Made by a program: the position numbers and the translations under genes
Notes under the pieces: generated by a model
Database searches by the model: none
Told to the model about the DNA's origin: nothing
Seen by the model: only the letters and a program-made list of their open reading frames with translations
NCBI RefSeq assembly: GCF_028858725.1
Contig: NC_084772.1
Coordinates: 21,677,548-21,741,547 of the forward strand
Source of the DNA: Colius striatus
Lineage: Eukaryota; Chordata; Aves; Coliiformes; Coliidae
Length of the DNA stretch: 64,000 nt
Reading direction: 5' to 3'
Part shown: positions 50,201 to 63,100 of the stretch, one piece after another
Numbering within the stretch: the stretch's first letter is position 1
Layout: every line of letters starts with the position of its first letter

Positions 50201-53200
50201 CACAGCTGGCACCAAAGCACTGGGGGGAGCGCAGTGCTTCCCTCTGCACGCGCCCACCGGGGATGCCAGCACTGGCATTGGGTCACACACATGGGACACT
50301 ATGTCACAGCATCACCATCTCCCACCTGCCCCAGGCTGGTGCCAGCAGGGATGGCTCACAGTGGGGATGGGGCTGCTTTGGGGGTGCATGGTGGTGCTGT
50401 GGCCCTGCAGCGTGGTCCTGGCTGGACCTACAGTGGGCACCGGGGCAGGGTGACGGTGTCTTGTGCCACGGCAGATGCTGCAGAAGCTGAAGGAGGATGA
50501 GGAGGCAGAGGAGCGGCCGGCGGCAGAGCTGGGCAGCCTGCGCAACACCGACTGGGTACGGCAGTGCAGGGGGCGTGGGGGCCGTGCCGGGGCCGTGCTG
50601 GGGCTGACGCCGCATCTGCCCCCCTGCCAGGCTCGGCTGTGGGTGCAGCTGATGCGGGAGCTGCGGCACGGCGTGAAGCTGAAGAAGGTGCAGGAGAAGC
50701 AGTTCAACCCTCTGCCCACCGAGTACCAGCTCACCCCCTTCGAGATGCTCATGCAGGACATCCGCGCCCGCAACTACAAACTCCGGAAGGTCATGGTGAG
50801 CGTGGCTGGGCCGCCCCACGCCAAACCCCGGCTGCGGTGCCCGGCTGCCCGCTGGTGCTGATGCCACCCATCTGCCCTCTCCCAGGTGGATGGAGACATC
50901 CCCCCCCGGGTGAAGAAGGATGCCCATGAGCTCATCCTCGACTTCATCCGCTCCCGGCCCCCGCTGAAGCAGGTGAGTGCCGGCACTGGGACACCCCCAC
51001 AGCACGGCACTGCCTGCCCTGGGCTTGGCGGGTCCCCTGGATGTTGCCCCCTTGGCCGGGCACCCAAGACACAGCCGCTGCCTGAGGTCCCACCCGTGCA
51101 CCCCACAGGCGTCGGAGCGGCGGCTGCGGCCCCTGCCCCAGAAGCAGAGGACGCTCCATGAAAAGATCCTGGAGGAGATCAGGCAGGAGAGGAAGCTTCG
51201 GCCCGTGGAGATGCCGTACCGCGGCCAGAAAGGTACCGGCACCCCGTCCCTGCCACGGCACGCTGATGGGGATGTGCCTGGCACCAGGGCAGGCCCCTGC
51301 CATGCCCGTCCCCATGCACAGGTTACAGCTCCCTGCCCTGCATCCCCCACGCCTGCTCGGGCCGCCTGGCCTCCAGCTCCTGCCTGGAGCTCTCGCTGCC
51401 CACAGCCAGCACCACGCCAGCTCACCCACGGCCCCGCGTCCTGCTCAAGGCCCCCACGCTGGCCGAGATGGAGGAGATGAACGTCTCCGAGGTGAGAGGG
51501 GACCTGTGGGGTGGGAGGGTGGAGGTCAGGGGGACACAGGTGGTGCTGGGGGAAACAAAGGCGTCTCTGGGGTGACTCAGTGCTTGTGGCCTTGCAGGAG
51601 GAGGACTCTCCAGGCACAGAGGTGTCACTGAAGCGGGACCGCTCCTTCTCGGAGCAGGACCTGGCTCAGCTGCAGAGCCAGCTGGGGGGTGGCCAGGCTG
51701 TGCCCCAGGAGCCAGAGCCGCTGCAGCCTGAGCCCCGGCCCCGCTCAGGTACCCGCTGCAGGTCCCCAGCCCCACACCACCCAGGGTGGCAGTGCCGTGC
51801 CCTGTGGTAGGGTGGCCCCAGGTAGCGTGGCCTTGCCACAGCCTCCTCGTCCTTTCCTACAGGCTCTGTCCCTGCCAGCTGCCACCCGCTGCCAGACAGC
51901 TCAGCTCGGCCCCAGGCTGCCCTCAGCGCCGTGGAGGAGAGGCCAGAGGATGGATCTGGTGCTGGCCCTGGCACCAGCTCCAAGCACGTCTGGCTGGTGA
52001 GTGCTGGTGGTGGGGCTGGGTTGAGCTGGGGACACCAGGGCTTGGGGCACCATGCGAAGCATCACCATAGGCACACAGCAGCCCAACGCCAGGGCACAAG
52101 GTGGGTCTGAGACACGCCATGCTATATGACCTGTGCCCATGCTGGGAGGCTCTGCCCATGCTGGAGATGCTCTGCCTGTGCCAGGGATGTTCTGCCCATG
52201 CTGGAGGTGACACAGGGCTGCTCTGGCATCTGCCCTCACCTGCAGGAGTTCAGCCACCCCGTGGAGAGCCTGGCCCTCACTGTGGAGGAGATGATGAACG
52301 TGCGCAGGGTGCTGGTCAAGGCCGAGATGGAGAAGTTTCTGCAGAGCAAGGAGCTGTACAGCAGCCTGCGGAAGGGCAAGGTGGGAGCTGGGCCGGAGGA
52401 GCCGAGTGCCTCCCACCCGGCCCCTGGCTCTCATCCCTCTCTGCCCACAGATCTGCTGCTGCTGCAGGGCCAAGTTCCCCCTCTTCTCCTGGCCTGCGGC
52501 GTGTCTGTTCTGCAAGCGGTGAGCGCCGTGCCGTGCCGTGAGGCTGGGAGGGTGACAGGAGGGTGCCCACAGTGGCCCCGCTCACTGGCCTCTCTCTCTG
52601 TGTCCTCAGGTCTGTCTGCAGCTCCTGCAGCCTGAAGGTAAGTGACTGCCTCTGGCCAGTGCCACCATATCCCTGTCCTGTCCTGTCCATGCCTCGTCCG
52701 TGCCCCGTCCCTGTCTCTGCCCCATCCCTGTCCCTGCCCCATCCCTGTCCGTGTTCCCGCCTCATCCTCCTCCTGCCCTGATGCCCACACACCCGGCAGA
52801 TGAAGATGCCATCCAAGAAGCTGGCTCACATCCCCGTCTACGCGCTGGGCTTCGAGAGCCTCCCGGGCTCACTGCTGGCCAAAGCTCTGCCGCTGCGGAG
52901 GAGAGAGACCTTCCAGTGAGTCCCACGGTCCCGAGCCTTCCTCCCTCTCCCTCTTCCTCGGGCCGGGGCTGATGGGCTGCCCTGTGCCCCAGCTCGCTCC
53001 AGGGCACGTGCTGGCACCGGGTGGAAGAGGAGTTCCCGCACATGTACGCCCAGGGCTCCGTCCTGCGCGACGTCTGCAGCGACTGCGCTGGCTTCGTCAC
53101 CGACGTCATCTGCTCCAGCCGCCGCAGCGTGGCCGTGCTCAACGCCGCGCCGCGTCACGCCAAGGCCCGCTCCCTCTACGGTGACTCCTGGCACAAGTGA
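46765..53200 (+). CDS. SPIRE2: SPIRE2, WH2-domain actin nucleator, complete
   Basis: Coding exons: 46765-46984, 49513-49550, 49820-50179, 50475-50555, 50631-50795, 50886-50972, 51109-51232, 51322-51491, 51598-51748, 51863-51996, 52246-52380, 52451-52518, 52610-52637, 52800-52915, 52993-53200. They total 2,085 nt, 694 residues (human 714), all GT-AG and in phase. The start MARAGGG and [20 protein letters not shown] open the KIND domain (about residues 11-205), which binds FMN-type formins. It contains an acidic EEEEE insert like that of human SPIRE2. Four WH2 motifs follow: [19 protein letters not shown] (about 234-253), [19 protein letters not shown] (about 267-288), [15 protein letters not shown] (to 317) and [16 protein letters not shown] (about 333-351). 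[14 protein letters not shown] precedes the Spir box ([20 protein letters not shown], exon 11). The C-terminal modified FYVE-type zinc finger starts at [14 protein letters not shown] proteins nucleate actin on Rab11/myosin V vesicles. Exons 2-15 are compact, with introns mostly under 300 bp. Confidence 0.96.
47440..47515 (+). repeat. GGCACTGGCAC-type short tandem repeat in SPIRE2 intron 1
   Basis: A GGCACT/GGCACA hexamer array of about 55-70 bp. The surrounding 200 bp is rich in looser GGCACTGG units. Intronic and probably length-variable. Confidence 0.8.
52670..52772 (+). repeat. Pyrimidine-rich tandem repeat in SPIRE2 intron 13
   Basis: Imperfect units of the type CTGTCCCTGCCCCATCC fill most of the short intron between 52637 and 52800. 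It may double as an extended pyrimidine tract for the next acceptor. Confidence 0.75.
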
Positions 53201-53540
53201 GGCGCCTGGCGCAGGCGCTGCCGGCCGCTCGGATGTACATATATACATAGGATGTATACATACAGCCTCTATATTTATATACTGTACGGACCAGGGGGAG
53301 GCGAGGCCCGGCGGCAGGGCAGGGTGCCTGCCGTCCCCTCCGCACCCCACCGCCGGCGGGACGCTGGCACGGTTCCTGGGGGAACGGATCCTGCCGTGGG
53401 ACGCCCGCAGCCGCCATCACCGGCCGTTGCCACCTCCACTTCTGTGCCAAGCCCTGGCTGCGCCGGGCAGGTGCTGGCCGTGCCGGGGTGCCCAGCGCCG
53501 CGGGCTGGCACAGCCGCTCTGTACATCCCCCGCCTCGCCT

Positions 53541-53546
53541 AATAAA
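53541..53546 (+). other. SPIRE2: SPIRE2 poly(A) signal AATAAA
   Basis: A canonical AATAAA 341 bp after the stop codon gives a short 3' untranslated region. It is the only hexamer between the SPIRE2 stop and the TCF25 promoter. Confidence 0.8.
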
Positions 53547-53880
53547 CCCGCTGGGCTGCCCTTGGGGCCGTGCGGCTGTTCCTGGGTGGGTTGGGGGGGA
53601 GGGTGCCGAGGGGTATGAGCAGCAGCCTGGGTTGCGGCTGTGTCCCCCTGGTCCCTGCGCTTCGCTGTGGTCTCTTTGGTTGTGTGCACGCCCTGGGCAT
53701 CCTCGCTGCACCCCCCGGCTGTGCCCCACGCCTGACCCCTCACAGAGCCGGTGGGAACACACCATCCCCATGCCCCCAAAACTGCTCGCTGCCCTGACGT
53801 GTGTCCCCGGGCTCACCTCGGGCTATCCCTCTGCGTTCTCCCCGCTCTGTCCCCCCCTCCAGCTCCCAGCCGTGTCACCG
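53547..53880. other. SPIRE2-TCF25 spacer
   Basis: About 330 bp of GC-rich sequence without a recognisable gene or repeat. It leads into the TCF25 CpG island. Confidence 0.5.
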
Positions 53881-54138
53881 GGCTGAGCCGTGTCACGGGA
53901 CCGGCGGGAAAAGCCACGGTGGGGATCACGACCCCCGACAGCTCCCCGTGCACCGCGCATGCGCAACGCGCGCCCCCTCCCGAGCTCCGGGGGCGGGGCC
54001 ACATCGGCGCGACGGGCGGGGCCTGAGCGCGGGGCGGGGACGCGGCGGGGCGGGGCCGCGCAGGCGCAGTGCGGCGAGGGCGCAGGCGCGCGGCCGTGAG
54101 GGGCGGTGCGCGCGCAGGCGCGCTGTGTGACAGGCTCC
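53880..54138 (+). promoter_or_regulatory. TCF25: TCF25 CpG-island promoter with NRF1-type sites
   Basis: The region is TATA-less and dense in CpG, with GGGCGGGG boxes at several points. The palindromic CGCGCATGCGCA at 53954-53965 matches the NRF1 consensus. Related GCGCAGGCGC half-palindromes recur at about 54058-54068, 54082-54092 and 54112-54122. NRF1 sites are typical of housekeeping promoters; binding is inferred. Confidence 0.75.
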
Positions 54139-57100
54139 ATGTCGCGCCGGGCCCTGCGGCGGCTGCGGGGCGAGCAGAGGGGCCAGGAGCAGCCCGGCTT
54201 GGGCGAGCTGGGCCTAGAACCCGACCCCGAGGCTGGCCGAGACGGACTGGCACCGGCGCTGCCAGGCGCTGCTGGGAGGGGACGCCGCGGGACGGGCCGC
54301 AGCGGTGTCAGCAACCGGTTTGAGCTGGTGAGGGGTGACACTGGGCCAGGAACGACTGCGGCCTTGTGAGAGCGGGCAGCGGCTGTGGGAGAGACAGATG
54401 GGGTGGCAGCGGCTGTGGGAGCGAGCAGTTGGGGTGGCAGCAGCAGCTGGTGTCGCAGCGGCTGTGGGAGAGACAGATGGGGTGGCAGCGGCTGTGGCAG
54501 CGGCTGTAGGAGCGGCAGCTGGTGTGGCAGCGGCTGTGGGAGCGAGCAGTTGGGGTGGCAGCGGTTGTGGGAGCGGGCAGCGGCTGAGGCAGTTATCTGC
54601 GAGCTGTCTGAGGGCCTTGGAGGTGGTCCTGAGAGGGGTTCAGGGGTGACTGGAAGGAACAGAGGAGGCCGTGACTGAGAGAGGTGACAGTGGCCTGGGG
54701 GGCAGTGGCTGAGTGGGAGTGGCTGAGGTGACAGTTTGTGGGAGGAAGTGATGTGGGGTCAGCAGCCGGGGAGGGACTGAGGGGTTGGGGATAGTGGGTG
54801 ACTGCGGGGGCCTGTGGAGACTCCTCTGGGGGGTAGCAAAAGGAGAGAGCTGGGGTGAGATGGGGGCGCAGGAGGGCTTGAAGAGGGCAGCAGCTGGGGC
54901 TGAAGTGGGAGGGAGTTGGAGGGAGGCCTGGGAGGGGCTGGGAGCTCTGAGCCTGGATGTTGTCAGGGATGGTCAGCTGTGAAACTGGCTCTTGCCACTT
55001 TCTCAGCCCCTCGGGATCTGAGTGCTGGAGCTTGGGATTCAGCTGGGCCCAGATGGGTCCTTGGGGTGACAAAGCCTGGTTTGTCTTCTCTGGGCACATC
55101 AGCCAGCCCCAGTGATTCCTCCCCTGAGGCTTGGCTGCTCAGATGTAGGCAAGGCAGGTTTGGGAGTCTCTTTCCAAGGAAATCAGAGCCCAGATGGGAT
55201 CGTGCTGTTCAGTGGACACATTGTGGCCCTGTGCTCCCCTCCAGTGAGTCGGTAGGTGCAGGGCTACTCAAGTGCTTGTGGAGTGACATGCTTGAAGTGA
55301 GGAGTTGTCTTTCACTGTCTGCTGGAGTAGCCAGTCAGGCAGCCAAGCCAGATCAGATCCCTGGGGGATTCTGTGCCGTGGGTGCAGGATGGGGCTGGGC
55401 ACTGTCCCGTGCCAGCCATTCCTGCAGCTGGTGCCTCTGTTTGCACAGATCACAGCAGAGGAGTCAGAGGATGAGCTGCTGTCCCAAGCAGATGCCCGGC
55501 TCAGGGAGCAGGAGGCGAACGAAGGGGCTGTGGCTGAAGAGGCTGAAGGCCATGGGCAGAAGGATGGGGAGGAGACAGAGCAGCTGGACCAAATGGTAAC
55601 TAAACCACAAATTGCCACACGAGGTGCAGAGAGAAGGATTCTGACCTCCCTGTGTTGGCATGTGCTGAAAACTATGTGGTGACAGACACGTGTGTTTCTT
55701 CTCCCTTGGCCCTGAGTTGTGTCAAGCTGAGGGGATGAGCCTCGGGGCAGGGACACAGGCAGGGAGTGTGCTGAGTGTTGGGGCTGTGCCTGGGATCTGA
55801 GGAAGCTGCTGGTGAGAGTCCATAAGAGGGCTACCAAGAGCGGACTGGAACATCTCTGTGACAAGGAAAGGCTGAGGGACCTGGCACTGTTTAGTCTGGA
55901 GAAGACAAGGCTGAGAGGAGACTTCATCAGTGCTGAGAGAGGGGCTCGAATGTTTCTTCCACACCTGGTGTATCTAAACTGCTTCTTTTGTGGTCCTGGG
56001 CTTTGATGTGAAAGTCAGCTGGGGGTTAATGCTTGCATTTGTAAACTTTTGGTGCTTCACTCCATTTTCTGCTTGTGTCTCAATTCCCACTCACAGACAG
56101 ACTTACAAGGATCAAGACTGGTTTCCTCTATGGGCCCTCCTGGCATGCCAGGCCCCAGGGGAAGTGCTGTCCTCCCCTGGGGCGTTCAGCCCCGCAGTGT
56201 GACAGCTGCCCCCCATCTCTTTGCAGCCTGTGCTGAGTAACAAGCCACGAAAGAAGAAAAAGAAAAGGAAAACCAAGAAAACTCCAGCAGGGGACACTGT
56301 GGTATGTCTGTGCTGGCTCTGAGTTAGTGACTCTGCTCACTTCTCTGTTGAGGGTTAACAAAGCAGCAACTCCGAGGTAGCTACTGAAAGGATTTTTAAG
56401 GCAAAAATGCTCCTTTCTGCATTGTACTCCTTTAAAATCACAAAGCAGCAAGAGCAGCTTTTGGCTGTGGTGCTCTGAGCAGATGGGACTGGTGCTGCTG
56501 CGGGTGCTTAGGGGTGGAATCCTCACAGCAGCATCTTCTGCTGCAGGACCTTGTGTCTGGGGGGGCTCTGTGTGAGACATTTTGCATTTCCAGTGTCTTT
56601 TCCTTGCCCTGCTGGGCTGTAGATGTCCCAGCTGAGCAGAGCCACACACAGCTTCACTGGCAACCTTCCCTTCTCTTCCTCCCAGCCTCCCCTTCCCCAT
56701 CTGAAGTGAGTGTCAATGGCCGAGTGGCTGCCAAGTGCTGCTCCTCCCAGCCGCTGCCCCTCGCTGGGAGAGGAGCAAGGGCACAGAGCTGCTCCCTGAC
56801 TAAGCTGTTTGCCCTCAGGAGGTGTGCTTGGAGTGAGGGCTTAAATTCAGTGGAAATAAAGTTTAAGTGGGGACTTAGGGCTACGAAGATGCTGAGGGGA
56901 TGGAGCGTGTGTGAGGAGGAAAGGCTGCAGGACCTGGGGCTGTTCAGCCTGGGGAAGAAAAGCCTGAGCTCAGGGGCACCTCAGCAACACCCACACGTAC
57001 CTAAGGGGTGGGTGTCAGGAGGATGAGGCCAGTCTTTTATCTATGGTGGCCAGTGACTGGACAAGGAGTAACAAGCACACTGGAATGCAGGAAATTCCAC

Positions 57101-60100
57101 TGGCACAGGAGAAAGTCCTTTGGTGCTGAGGTGCCAGGCTCCCAGGCTGCCCAGGGAGGGTGTGGAGGCTCCTGCTCAGGAGGTTTCTGACCCCACCTGG
57201 ACACGTTCCTGTGCCCCCTGAGCCAGGGGCACCTGCTTTAGCAGGGGCTTGGGCTGGAGCAGCTCTGCAGGGCCCTTTCCACCCCCACCATTATGGGGTT
57301 CTGTGACTAGTCTTCTGCCAAGGTTTAAGAGCCCTGACTTTCCACTCGGGAGATCCTCTGCTGAACATCCTCAGCTGTAGCATGCCGAGGTGCTGAAGGG
57401 TCAGCTGTGATGCCAGTGAGCTGCCAACTGACTGCCCCCTCGCTGGGAGTTCAGCTGGGTGAGCTCAGAGTAGGTTGCTGAGGCACGGAACCTGACCAAA
57501 GTGCTCATTTCCTCTCCCAGTCTGAGGATAACGAGCAATAGGGTGATATGTGCCAGCTGAGGGCTCCAGGGAGACATCGTACCCAGAGCCAGGCGGTTTG
57601 ATTTGCCAACCAGAGATAATACAGCCTTTGTTCAAGCACTTCAATACAGAGCACGTTACACGCTTTCCATGTTATCCCTCCACGTGGAGTGTCTATATTT
57701 AGCTGGAAGAGACAAGCTCACTGTGATATTTGGGTGGCATGAATGAGATTCCACGTTCCACCCATGGACATCGTGAGGAGGATGGGAAATGGCCCAAGAA
57801 ACACGTCACTTGCTACTTGGGAAGGGGAAAAAGAGAGAAAAATGGGGATAAAAGGGTTATGCAACTGTTAAATGTGCACTGCTGGGTGTCTCCTTTGGGT
57901 TGGTAGAAGGTGGGGAAAGCAGAAGCGTGATCTGTGGTATCAGTCATGTCAGGGGCTGGTATCTGAAGGGTCACAGCAGTGCCTCAGTGTTGTCCTGGAG
58001 AACAGATGGGAAAGGCTGAGTGTTTCATCCTTTATGGTTCAAATCAGCACCTCAGCATTGGAACAGGCTGCACAGGGAGGTGGTGCAGTCCCCATCCCTA
58101 GAGATATTCCCAGGATGTGTAGATGAAGTACTCAGGGATATGGATTAGTTTAGTCAGGCCTGGCAGTGTGAGGTGAGGGGCTGGACTTGACCTTAAAGGT
58201 CTCTTCCAGCCATAATCATGCTGTGATGTTCCAGGGACTGCAGCATAAATAAAGCACAGCAAGGGCTGGGTGGGACAGGGCAGAGCAGAGCAGAGAGAGA
58301 GATGCAGTGACTCATTCTGTAATGACTGCCTTTGTCTCTGCCTGTGCCTGTCTTAAGGAAGACAATGACCTGGAAGACATCGACAGCCTGCTGGAGAAGA
58401 TTGAGGAGACCAATGGTCTGTCTCAGCAAACCCAGGATGGAATCCTCACTGACAGCAGGCCTCTGCTCTATGTAGAGCACAGGTAGTGTGTGCTTCCTCC
58501 CTGACTGTGGCCTTGGAAGTGATGGGGGATATCTGTTCCCCCGAGGAAGGGAGCTGGGAGCCTGCCAGTGCATTCAGGCCCTTAGTTGAAAGAGCTTGTG
58601 GTAATGGCTGTGCACAGCCCCATCCCTAAAGCCCTGTTGGGTTTTGGGTGATAACTGGCATTCTCTGCTCTCGAGCCTGCTTGGAGTGGGTGACAGGACC
58701 AGATTAGGCTCCTGAGGTGCCTCCTAGCCTAAAACACTCTGTGCCTCTGCAGGAGAATGTCTGCAGAGCTGCTGAGAGCCCCAGTGCAGAAAGTTTGGAC
58801 ATCAAATCCACCCAGCCGGGTGACGCTGTGTTCAGGCTGGGCTGTGGGAGCCACAGTTCAGCAAGCACTGTGCCCTGAGAGCTGAGCAGGGCCAGGAAAG
58901 CCAGTTAGGCTTGTCTGACCTTTCCTGCATGTCACCATCAACACAGTGGATTAAGCACCAAGTGTGTTTGAGAGCTGCAGAGCAAATCTGCCTCTGGCTC
59001 GAGATCAGGGATGTCTGGGAAACCTGCTGGGAATGGGACACTGGTGTGTCCAGCACCTTTCAGAGCTCTGGACTGGTGCAGACACTGGAGCTCTTTCTGT
59101 TGTTGGAGAGAACATTTAAACTTGTTGCTGGGACAGCTCACCAGTCCTGCTCCAGTCACACTGCATCAGAACCAAGCTGGGGCTGGTGGGCACCCAGCGC
59201 CAGCGCAGCCTGTTCAGGGACATGCAGGGATGTTTGTTTACCCAGAGGTGGTTGTAAACTTCAGCAACTTCTCTGGGCAAGTAAACATTACTCAGAATCC
59301 TTTGGGAGCTGGATAATCTCCAGGGAGGTGAGGGTTGGCAGTGCTAGGTCTCAGCTTTCCCTCTCGCCAAGCCCTGCTCACTAGGCTGCAGAGACACACT
59401 CCCCCTGCCCCATTCCACCTCCCTTCTCTGTGACAAACGTTAAATCAAGAGCACTGTAGATGTTCCCATGCTTTGGTACAGTATCTCTATATTAAAAAGA
59501 AGGCCTCTTCCTCCTTGGCAGCCTCCACACAGTGGTTGGGGTGCTTGGCCCGGGTGGCAGGCTGTGGGGCTCACACACGGGTGCTCGTGGTATTTCAGGC
59601 ACATGCCCCCCGGGTGAGCACTCCTGAAGGGAAGGTGTCCCGGGAGCATCCCGGACTTGCCCTGGAGAGGGCAGCAGAAGTGTTCCCCAGCTCCCTGCTG
59701 CCTCTGGAGCACACAGGAAGCATGCGGCTGATGGAACAGGGCTTCCCGTGCCTCCTGTCAGGTCGGGGCTTGGCCAGATTGAGGTGTAGAGCAGGGGCAG
59801 TGGGTGGGTGTTGATGGAGAGGACTCGAGTGAGAAACTTCTGGATATATTTATCTAACTGTTGCTTTTTCTTTCTTGTTTCAACCTTGTCAGAAACTTGA
59901 ATCCAGAGAACGAGTTGAAGAGATACTTTGGGGCTCGCGCTGTTCTCGGTGACCAGAGGTTAGTCCAGAATTGAGTACTGAACCCTTGCAAAGTCGGGGT
60001 GTCTGTCCTTCCCTTGGCCCCCAGTGCCACACCTGGGCAGGGAATCCAGGCTTCAGGGAGTTTTGCTTGTTTGGCACTTACAGAGTGTAAACTCTTGGGG

Positions 60101-63100
60101 TGTTTTTTCTTTCTCTGGCATTTATCTCTTGTAGCTATTCCAAAGTCTGTGATGTCTTACAGAGTGGACCCTGAATACTTCCTGGGGGGTCTCATGCACT
60201 TGTTTTCAGGGGCCCAGGAAACCTGCTGCTCCTTGGGCGTGAGGCCTCGGTGCCATTATCCATTGCACCATGGTCAGTCTTACCCAGAAAATCCTCCCTT
60301 CCATTGGCTGGTTGAAAAATGTGCCTTTAAGATGGGTACAAGCTCAGAGCAGAGATGGTGGAAGCAGAAACCTTCGTGGAAGGGTGTTTAATGCTGGAGG
60401 AAGAAGCAACAGTCCCTGAGTTTTTTAGAGTAGCTGTGACTTCTGTATTCCTCCTGCCCTGAACCAGTAAATTAGTTGCATTTGTGAGCACGGCTTAAAG
60501 TAAATCAGTTGACTTTTGAAGGCTCTGTTGGGAAGAGGGGTGACTCAGAGGGGTATGGGACTCTCTTAATTGCATCTGGGAAGCTGTTTGAAGCAAAGAG
60601 GCCGCTGAGAACTTGGCAGGCATAAAAATAGAGAAGCTGTTGAAGTGGAAATGCTGGAGGCACTGCCTGGCCTGGGCAGTTTGAGTACGGCAGAGCCTGA
60701 GGAAGGCGTGTTGTGTCTGGAAGGTAAACCTGCTAGAGCTCTGGGCTCTGCTCTGGATGGCACAGTTCCAGCTGAGGAAGAAGTTGGATCTCTTGTTTTT
60801 CCCTGAATCATCTTTTCTTTGTCATAATTTTCTGGCTGGTTTCAGCTCTCCTCGTTCTCTTAGTCCAGAGACATTGTGCCCTGTCGTTTCCCCCCAGGCC
60901 AAGGCAGCGGCAGCGGCAGTACGTCCGCAGCACGTGGCTCACAGCTCCCAAGAACACTTGGCCACGCTACAGCAAAACAGGTGAGGCCTTCTGTGCCACC
61001 TCCTGCGCTGAGCTTTGGGGTTTTCCCCTTCTCATATTGGAGGCAGCAGGTGATGAGCACTTCTGTTCTTAAGAACAGCACTGTGAGAGGTGTCTGTGGG
61101 GAGAGCGGGCTGCCTGGGCTGCGGGAGGGGGGAAAGCAGAGGAAGAGAAAGCTTGTGAAAAAGGGGAGAGCTTGTGCAAACACATCTGGCTTTGCACCGA
61201 ACGATGGGCATGAGCTTTCTGCATGGTAGGACAGCAGGAGGGCTGCTCTCGTGGCCGTGCTCACGGGCAGGCAGCAGTGGCACCCACATGTACCCTGCAG
61301 GCATTGCCATGCAGCTGTTGGACAGCAGGAGAGGGGTGCAACACTTCACCTTCGAGCACCACCGTGAGTACCAGCAAGTGCAGTTCAAGTTCCTGGATGC
61401 CGTGGAGTCCATGGACCCCAACAACATCGTGGTAGGTGCTGCTCTTACCCACTGTGTTCCCACAGCCCCTTCTCCTGCCAGTGGGGAAGGGCTGATGTGT
61501 CCCAGGGCAGAAGGTTTTGCCAGTCTCGTTTTTGAGCAGTGGAGCAAAGCAAAGCTGGGCTTGCTGGGCCCTGATTTCTCCTTCTAAGTGACCAGCTTGG
61601 TGCAAATGAGGTCCCGTGGCTGGTGGGCAAGGCTTGGTAGCTCTGCCATGGGCATGCCAGGTAGCCATCTGGCAGGGGAGGCTGCAGGAAGTGACTGTTA
61701 GGCTGAAAGGGGGGAATAAAGCTCCCTTGTCTCAGCTCCTTAGCTGGGAAAGGAGAAATATTGTATAAGAAGTTCTTTTAATGGGAATCTAAACTAAGAG
61801 CTGTTGTATTTATAAACTCTGGCATGGATGAAAAATGCCTTTTCTGGTATTTCAGCAAAACAGCCTTTGTGTTGAAAACTCTTCATGTGTGTCCAAGCTC
61901 ATTAAACAGCGTGGTAACATTTATGCTTTGTAGTGATAAGCAGCAGTGAAATTGCTCTGCACCCTACTGAACCATAACTGAGGTATTTTTGAGCTGGAAT
62001 CCCTGGCCACATGAGCTCGGACACATGCCCTGGAGAAGTTTCTTAAAGAGGCCCATTGTCTGCTAAATAAAGTTTGCTTCTTTCTGCTTTCCCACCCTCT
62101 GCTCATGGGCAGTGCTCCCTCCAGCTCCTCAGCCCTGCTGTGCAGGGAAGGGTGGAACTGCTGTGCAGCAGGGATCAGCCTGGGCATGGCTCCCAGGCCA
62201 CCTGCAGGACAGTTCCCATGGAGCCGGGGCTCTTGTGCTCTGTCCCTCCTCAGCGGGTCTGGCTACGTTTGAGGAGATTCCTACAGCTTTAGTCTTTTGC
62301 TTTTCTCTTATGGGTGGCTTCACTGCTGGCACAGCTACTTCAACCCCCCAACCACATCTGTGATGACCACAGTCTCAGTGTAGCTGGAGCCCAGAGCTGC
62401 CTGGCTGCTCTGGTTTCAGCCTGCAAAACATTTTTGGGAATAGGGGGTGGATCCTGCTCAGTGAGTGGGTTTTTTTCAGCTCTTGGTAGTGGGTTACAAC
62501 AGCCTTGCTGGTGGGGCTCTAAGTGCAGGAAGAGCACTTTCTCCCATCACCCTGACCCTAGATTCTTCAGCTCCTCCCAAAAGGAGGACTGCAAAGGAAC
62601 TTGGGGGCAAGCAGGGAAGGGATAAAACATCAGCCAAGTGGCACTTGGCAAAAGCAACCCAGGGAGAGCATGCAGAGGCTTCTCAGGTGTAGTTCCACTT
62701 CTGAAGCCTGACCAGCAAAATATTTAATGTGTCCCATCAGTACCCAGAGGAAGCAAAAGCCTGCTCAAATGCTCAGGGGGGTGAGGGACAGAGATGTGAT
62801 TATGCCCATTGCCTGCATCTTGAGTGCAGTTCTGGGCCCTCGCCTTTAAAAGGCGGTGGAGGAGCTGGGAGAGAGGCAGAGGAGGACAGTAGAGATGATC
62901 AAAGGCCTGCCATGGCCTCAGCACTGGAAAAGCTGGGTCTGCTGGCAGGGAGCTGCCTGAGGGGAGCTGCGATCCAGGGCTCAGATCCTGCCTGGGATCC
63001 TGCTGTCCCTTGCTGTGCAGGGCTGGAGCTGGCAGCTGGATGACAGGGAGCGCTGGCTTTGTGTGTCTCAGGGCTGGGGTGCTGGAGGGTGCCAGGGTCT

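Noticed and set aside
59999-60391. 130-codon plus-strand frame in TCF25 intron 5
   Set aside because: No resemblance to TCF25 or any family I know. The flanking exons at 59893-59958 and 60898-60980 join in phase without it.
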